Source: Solirubrobacterales bacterium | Lineage (GTDB): Bacteria > Actinomycetota > Thermoleophilia > Solirubrobacterales > Solirubrobacteraceae | DNA: 8,130 nt | Direction: 5' to 3' | NCBI GenBank assembly: GCA_013696535.1 | Contig: JACCYI010000252.1 | Location: forward strand, 1-8,130 | Part shown: in pieces, positions 6,158 through 8,130 of the stretch | Layout: every line of letters starts with the position of its first letter | Position numbering within the stretch: the first letter of the stretch is position 1 | Position numbers and translations under genes: made by a program | Notes under the pieces: generated by a model | What the model saw: the letters and a program-made list of their open reading frames with translations, nothing else | The model's database searches: none | Told to the model about the DNA's origin: nothing

Positions 6158-7300
6158 CTATCGGATCGCTGCGTCAAGCGCCGCCTCGACGTCTGTGACC
6201 AGGTCTTCGAGGTTCTCGCAGCCCGCGGAGAACCGGATGAAGCCGGGCTCGACCGCGTCGGTGTTCCAGCGTGCCCGCCGCTCGGCGGTCGAGTGCACGC
6301 CGCCGAAGCTCGTGGCCTCCGCCACAAGCTCCAGGCGCTCCAGGAACGCCTGGGCTGCAGCGGCGGAGGGCAGTGTGAACCCGAGCAGAGCCCCGAAGCG
6401 CGACATTTGCCTGTCGGCTACCTCGTGATGAGGGTGGCTCCGGAGGCCGGGATGGCGGACGTCCGCGACGTCGTCGCGCGCCTCGAGCAGGAGGGCGAGG
6501 GACAGGGCGTTGTCGCTCTGCCGGCTGAGACGCAGCTCGAGCGTGGCCAGCGAGCGATGCGCGAGCCAGGTCTCGAACGGCCCGGGCGTCGCACCGACCT
6601 GGCTGCGCCACGCGCGCAGCCCGACTGCGAGCGCCGGGTCGCGCACGGTGACGCAACCCAGCAGAAGGTCGGAATGCCCGGCGAGGCTCTTCGTGCCGCT
6701 GAGCATCGAGAAGTCTGCACCGTGCGCGAGCGGGAGCTGGCCGAGCGGAGTGGCCAACGTGTTGTCGACCGCCACCAGACCCCCTACGTCATGGACGGCC
6801 TCGGCCACCGCACCGAGGTCGCAGACGTCGAGCAACGGGTTCGACGGAGTCTCCACCCACACGATCGCCGGCGAGAGTTCCTGCACCGCCTCGACTATCG
6901 CCCGGGTCTCGGTGGGTACCAGATGGACCAGCACGCCTGCCGTCTCGAGCCGATCGGCGGCCAGGATGCGGATACCGGGATACCCGTCGACGGGCGCGAT
7001 TGCGACGTCGCCAGGGCCCAGCCGTGCGAGCACGACCGAAGCCATTGCGGCCATGCCCGAGGAGAAGACGACGGCGTGCCCCCCCTCGAGCTCCCCGATC
7101 GCCGCCTCGAAGTGCGTCCACGTCGGATTGGCGTCGCGGGCATAGGCGTAGGGCGAGGCATCGGCTGCTCCCACGAGGTGGTAGGGAGCCGCGGACACAG
7201 GGCCGGGCAGGAACGGTTGGCCCTGTGCTGCCGAGGGAATGCCGGCGTGTATGACCCGGGTCGAGTCGCCGCGCGGTGGGTCATCCATGTCGCAGCGCAC
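6158..7300 (-). CDS. PLP-dependent trans-sulfuration enzyme, cystathionine gamma-lyase type
   Basis: A cytosolic Cys/Met-metabolism PLP enzyme (fold type I). The 380-residue sequence shows YARDANPTW (53-61; the Tyr-x-Arg that holds the cofactor phosphate of the neighbouring subunit), SSGMAA (80-85), ETPSNP (150-155), AVDNT with the cofactor-pairing D179, and SGTKS with the Schiff-base lysine K204. The SGTK and STAERRARW wording, and PFETWLAHRS, match what I recall of actinobacterial proteins annotated as cystathionine gamma-lyase, which would split cystathionine to cysteine, 2-oxobutyrate and ammonia. Cystathionine gamma-synthase or a homocysteine-forming activity cannot be excluded from sequence. 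GTG at 7298-7300 is preferred because GGAAGG lies 6 bases upstream; ATG at 7286-7288 is the alternative, with AAAGG 11 bases upstream. It diverges from the exported-protein gene and precedes radA without an evident functional link. Confidence 0.9.
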   Translation of the reverse strand: MRCDMDDPPRGDSTRVIHAGIPSAAQGQPFLPGPVSAAPYHLVGAADASPYAYARDANPTWTHFEAAIGELEGGHAVVFSSGMAAMASVVLARLGPGDVAIAPVDGYPGIRILAADRLETAGVLVHLVPTETRAIVEAVQELSPAIVWVETPSNPLLDVCDLGAVAEAVHDVGGLVAVDNTLATPLGQLPLAHGADFSMLSGTKSLAGHSDLLLGCVTVRDPALAVGLRAWRSQVGATPGPFETWLAHRSLATLELRLSRQSDNALSLALLLEARDDVADVRHPGLRSHPHHEVADRQMSRFGALLGFTLPSAAAAQAFLERLELVAEATSFGGVHSTAERRARWNTDAVEPGFIRFSAGCENLEDLVTDVEAALDAAIR

Positions 7301-7356
7301 CTTTCGCCTTCCGGCGGTTCTGAGAAGGTTGTCGGAAATCCATACGGGGAGGCATC
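7301..7356. other. Divergent intergenic region
   Basis: These 56 bases separate the minus-strand PLP enzyme from the plus-strand exported-protein gene and must carry both initiation signals. Minus strand: GGAAGG at 7307-7312 serves the GTG at 7300. Plus strand: GGGGAGG at 7346-7352 serves the ATG at 7357. A weak plus-strand pair, TTCTGA (7318-7323) and CATACG (7341-7346) 17 bases apart, is too poor a match to call a promoter. No operator-like repeat or riboswitch is visible. Confidence 0.6.
7346..7352 (+). promoter_or_regulatory. Ribosome binding site GGGGAGG for the exported-protein gene
   Basis: GGGGAGG followed by CATC and ATG. The match to the anti-Shine-Dalgarno is strong though the spacing (4 bases) is short. 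It fixes the start at 7357, which also gives a well-formed N-terminal export signal. Confidence 0.7.
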
Positions 7357-8004
7357 ATGAAGGTCAAAGTCAGGCGGCCGTCGCCCGCCATGTGCGTGGC
7401 GTGCATCGCCTTGTTCGTCGCGCTCGGAGGCACCAGCGTGGCAGCCGTCTCCTTCGCCCGCAACGCCGGGAAGGTCGACGGCAAGGACGCGGTGGCGGCC
7501 AGCGCGTCGCTCAGCCGCGCCGCCGGCGACGTGGTGGCCACCGAGCGCCGAGGCCCGGACAAGGGCAGGATCCCGTCGAAGTTCCTGGCCGGCGTCGCCG
7601 GCGCGCACAGCTTCGGCCGCGCGTTCGAGGTCGTCGACAACGCCACGGGCGCGCAGCAGCCCGTCGCGAGTTTGACGGGGATCGGCACGCTCTCGGTGAC
7701 CTGCGCAGACCAGAATGCCAAGGCGGGAATCGAGGACCCGATCTCGAACGTGTCCTTTGCGAACCAGTCGGGCCAGACCATCAACGTGACGCAGACCAAG
7801 GGCGTCGAGGCTGCTGCGATCCTGCCTCTGGCCAATGCCACGGTCGCGTCACTGACGATCGGCGGATCGAACACCTTCGAGTACCAGATCCAGACCGGCG
7901 GTGGGAACAACGTGCTCGTCAACGGCACCGTGCGCCAGGACGGTCGCGGCCAGCCCGGGGCGTTCTGCCTGGTCTATGGCACGGTTCTGCGTACCGAGCT
8001 CTAA
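7357..8004 (+). CDS. Small exported or membrane-anchored protein of unknown function
   Basis: No function is recognised. The 215-residue product starts with a basic stretch (KVKVRR, 2-7) and one hydrophobic segment (about 11-32, CIALFVALGGTSVAAV), so it is an uncleaved signal anchor or a signal peptide cut near residues 28-32. A linker follows (SFARNAGKVDGKDAV, then RRGPDKGRIPSKFL at about 64-77). The remainder (about 80-215) is rich in Gly, Thr, Asn and Val with many alternating beta-like stretches, suggesting a beta-sandwich. Outside the membrane segment the only cysteines are C116 and C204, which could form one disulfide after export. The N-terminal pattern resembles a group of proteins I associate with Solirubrobacterales. 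It is transcribed away from the minus-strand genes; 52 bases separate it from the next plus-strand gene and no terminator is evident after its TAA. Confidence 0.85.
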   Translation: MKVKVRRPSPAMCVACIALFVALGGTSVAAVSFARNAGKVDGKDAVAASASLSRAAGDVVATERRGPDKGRIPSKFLAGVAGAHSFGRAFEVVDNATGAQQPVASLTGIGTLSVTCADQNAKAGIEDPISNVSFANQSGQTINVTQTKGVEAAAILPLANATVASLTIGGSNTFEYQIQTGGGNNVLVNGTVRQDGRGQPGAFCLVYGTVLRTEL

Positions 8005-8035
8005 GCCCCTCACACAACGTCGCCCTCAGGCTGCC

Positions 8036-8054
8036 GGGCAGGAATATCCTGGCC
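8036..8054. repeat. Imperfect inverted repeat overlapping the start region of the 8057 gene
   Basis: GGGCAGGA and TCCTGGCC are arms of an inverted repeat around ATA, with 7 of 8 positions pairing. It overlaps the TATCCT -10-like element. It could be an operator or, if transcribed from upstream, a small hairpin after the 7357 gene. It is short, so chance is possible. Confidence 0.35.
8045..8050 (+). promoter_or_regulatory. -10-like TATCCT for a leaderless transcript
   Basis: TATCCT fits TANNNT and ends 6 bases before the GTG at 8057-8059, the spacing typical of leaderless actinobacterial genes. No convincing ribosome site precedes that GTG at normal spacing, which favours the leaderless reading. 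A -35 match is not seen. Confidence 0.4.
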
Positions 8055-8056
8055 GC

Positions 8057-8130
8057 GTGCGTCGCGCCCGATACATCCTGCTCCCGGCCGCCCTGATGGC
8101 GGCCGGGTTGGGCTCGGCGCCCACCGGCGC
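8057..8130 (+). CDS. Start of an exported protein gene, cut by the window end
   Basis: Only 24 full codons are visible. From GTG at 8057-8059 they encode an N-terminus with two or three arginines (MRRAR), a hydrophobic core (YILLPAALMAAGLG) and small residues (SAPTGA), the layout of a Sec signal peptide with a cleavage-like AxA/GxA region near the end. No function can be inferred. The frame stays open to the window edge. The case rests on the signal-peptide shape and the TATCCT element 6 bases upstream; a different start or a chance open frame remains possible. Confidence 0.55.
   Translation, partial: MRRARYILLPAALMAAGLGSAPTG

Noticed and set aside
7301..7356. SAM riboswitch or methionine operator before the PLP enzyme gene
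   Set aside because: Only 56 bases are available, shared with the divergent gene, and no suitable stems or operator repeats are visible.
6143..7360. 405-codon open frame on the plus strand opposite the PLP enzyme gene
   Set aside because: It is antisense to a gene with clear catalytic motifs, has an Arg/Glu/His-rich composition without domains, and arises from GC-rich third positions.
7239..8096. 285-codon plus-strand open frame overlapping the exported-protein gene
   Set aside because: Arg/Gly-rich out-of-frame reading; the 7357 frame has a strong ribosome site and a proper export signal.

Overview
The window is high-GC DNA from an actinobacterium. The CarD and DisA homologues and the dense same-strand packing fit Actinobacteria. 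The N-terminus of the plus-strand gene at 7357 (a PSPAM...LFVALGGTS-type segment followed by a KVDGKDAV / GRIPSKFL stretch) resembles small secreted proteins that I associate with Thermoleophilia (Solirubrobacterales). That class assignment is inference from recalled protein style, not from a search.

Layout. From 7300 down to 1, everything lies on the minus strand. In transcription order: a PLP-dependent cystathionine gamma-lyase/synthase-type enzyme (7300-6158), then after 74 bases with a GC hairpin radA (6083-4731), then after 72 bases disA (4658-3537), carD (3515-2922), ispD (2916-2269), a PHP-family HisJ-like phosphatase (2255-1428), ispF (1431-952) and the first 316 codons of cysS (948-1, cut by the window edge). 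From disA to cysS the junctions are 21, 5 and 13 bases, a 4-base overlap, and 3 bases, so this stretch reads as one operon. At 7301-7356 transcription diverges to a plus-strand gene for a small exported protein (7357-8004). A second plus-strand gene with a signal-peptide-like start begins at 8057 and runs off the window.

How the genes fit together. The core is a genome-maintenance and stress block (RadA, DisA, CarD) joined to two consecutive-pathway MEP isoprenoid enzymes (IspD, IspF) and a tRNA synthetase (CysS). This recalls the Bacillus radA-disA-yacL-ispD-ispF-(...)-cysS order, with carD where yacL would be, and the mycobacterial carD-ispD-ispF-cysS1 group. The PHP phosphatase between ispD and ispF is the outsider.

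Most notable observations. (1) carD has no ATG, GTG or TTG codon in frame between the preceding in-frame UAA (the disA stop) and the conserved CarD N-terminal domain. A perfect AGGAGG sits 5 bases before an ATC codon, so carD appears to start at AUC. (2) A HisJ-like metal phosphatase interrupts the ispD-ispF pair and has its own -10-like TACCTT 6 bases before its GTG. (3) The partial gene at 8057 has TATCCT 6 bases before its GTG, as in leaderless actinobacterial genes, overlapped by an imperfect inverted repeat. There is no sign of a mobile element, CRISPR array, tRNA or rRNA.
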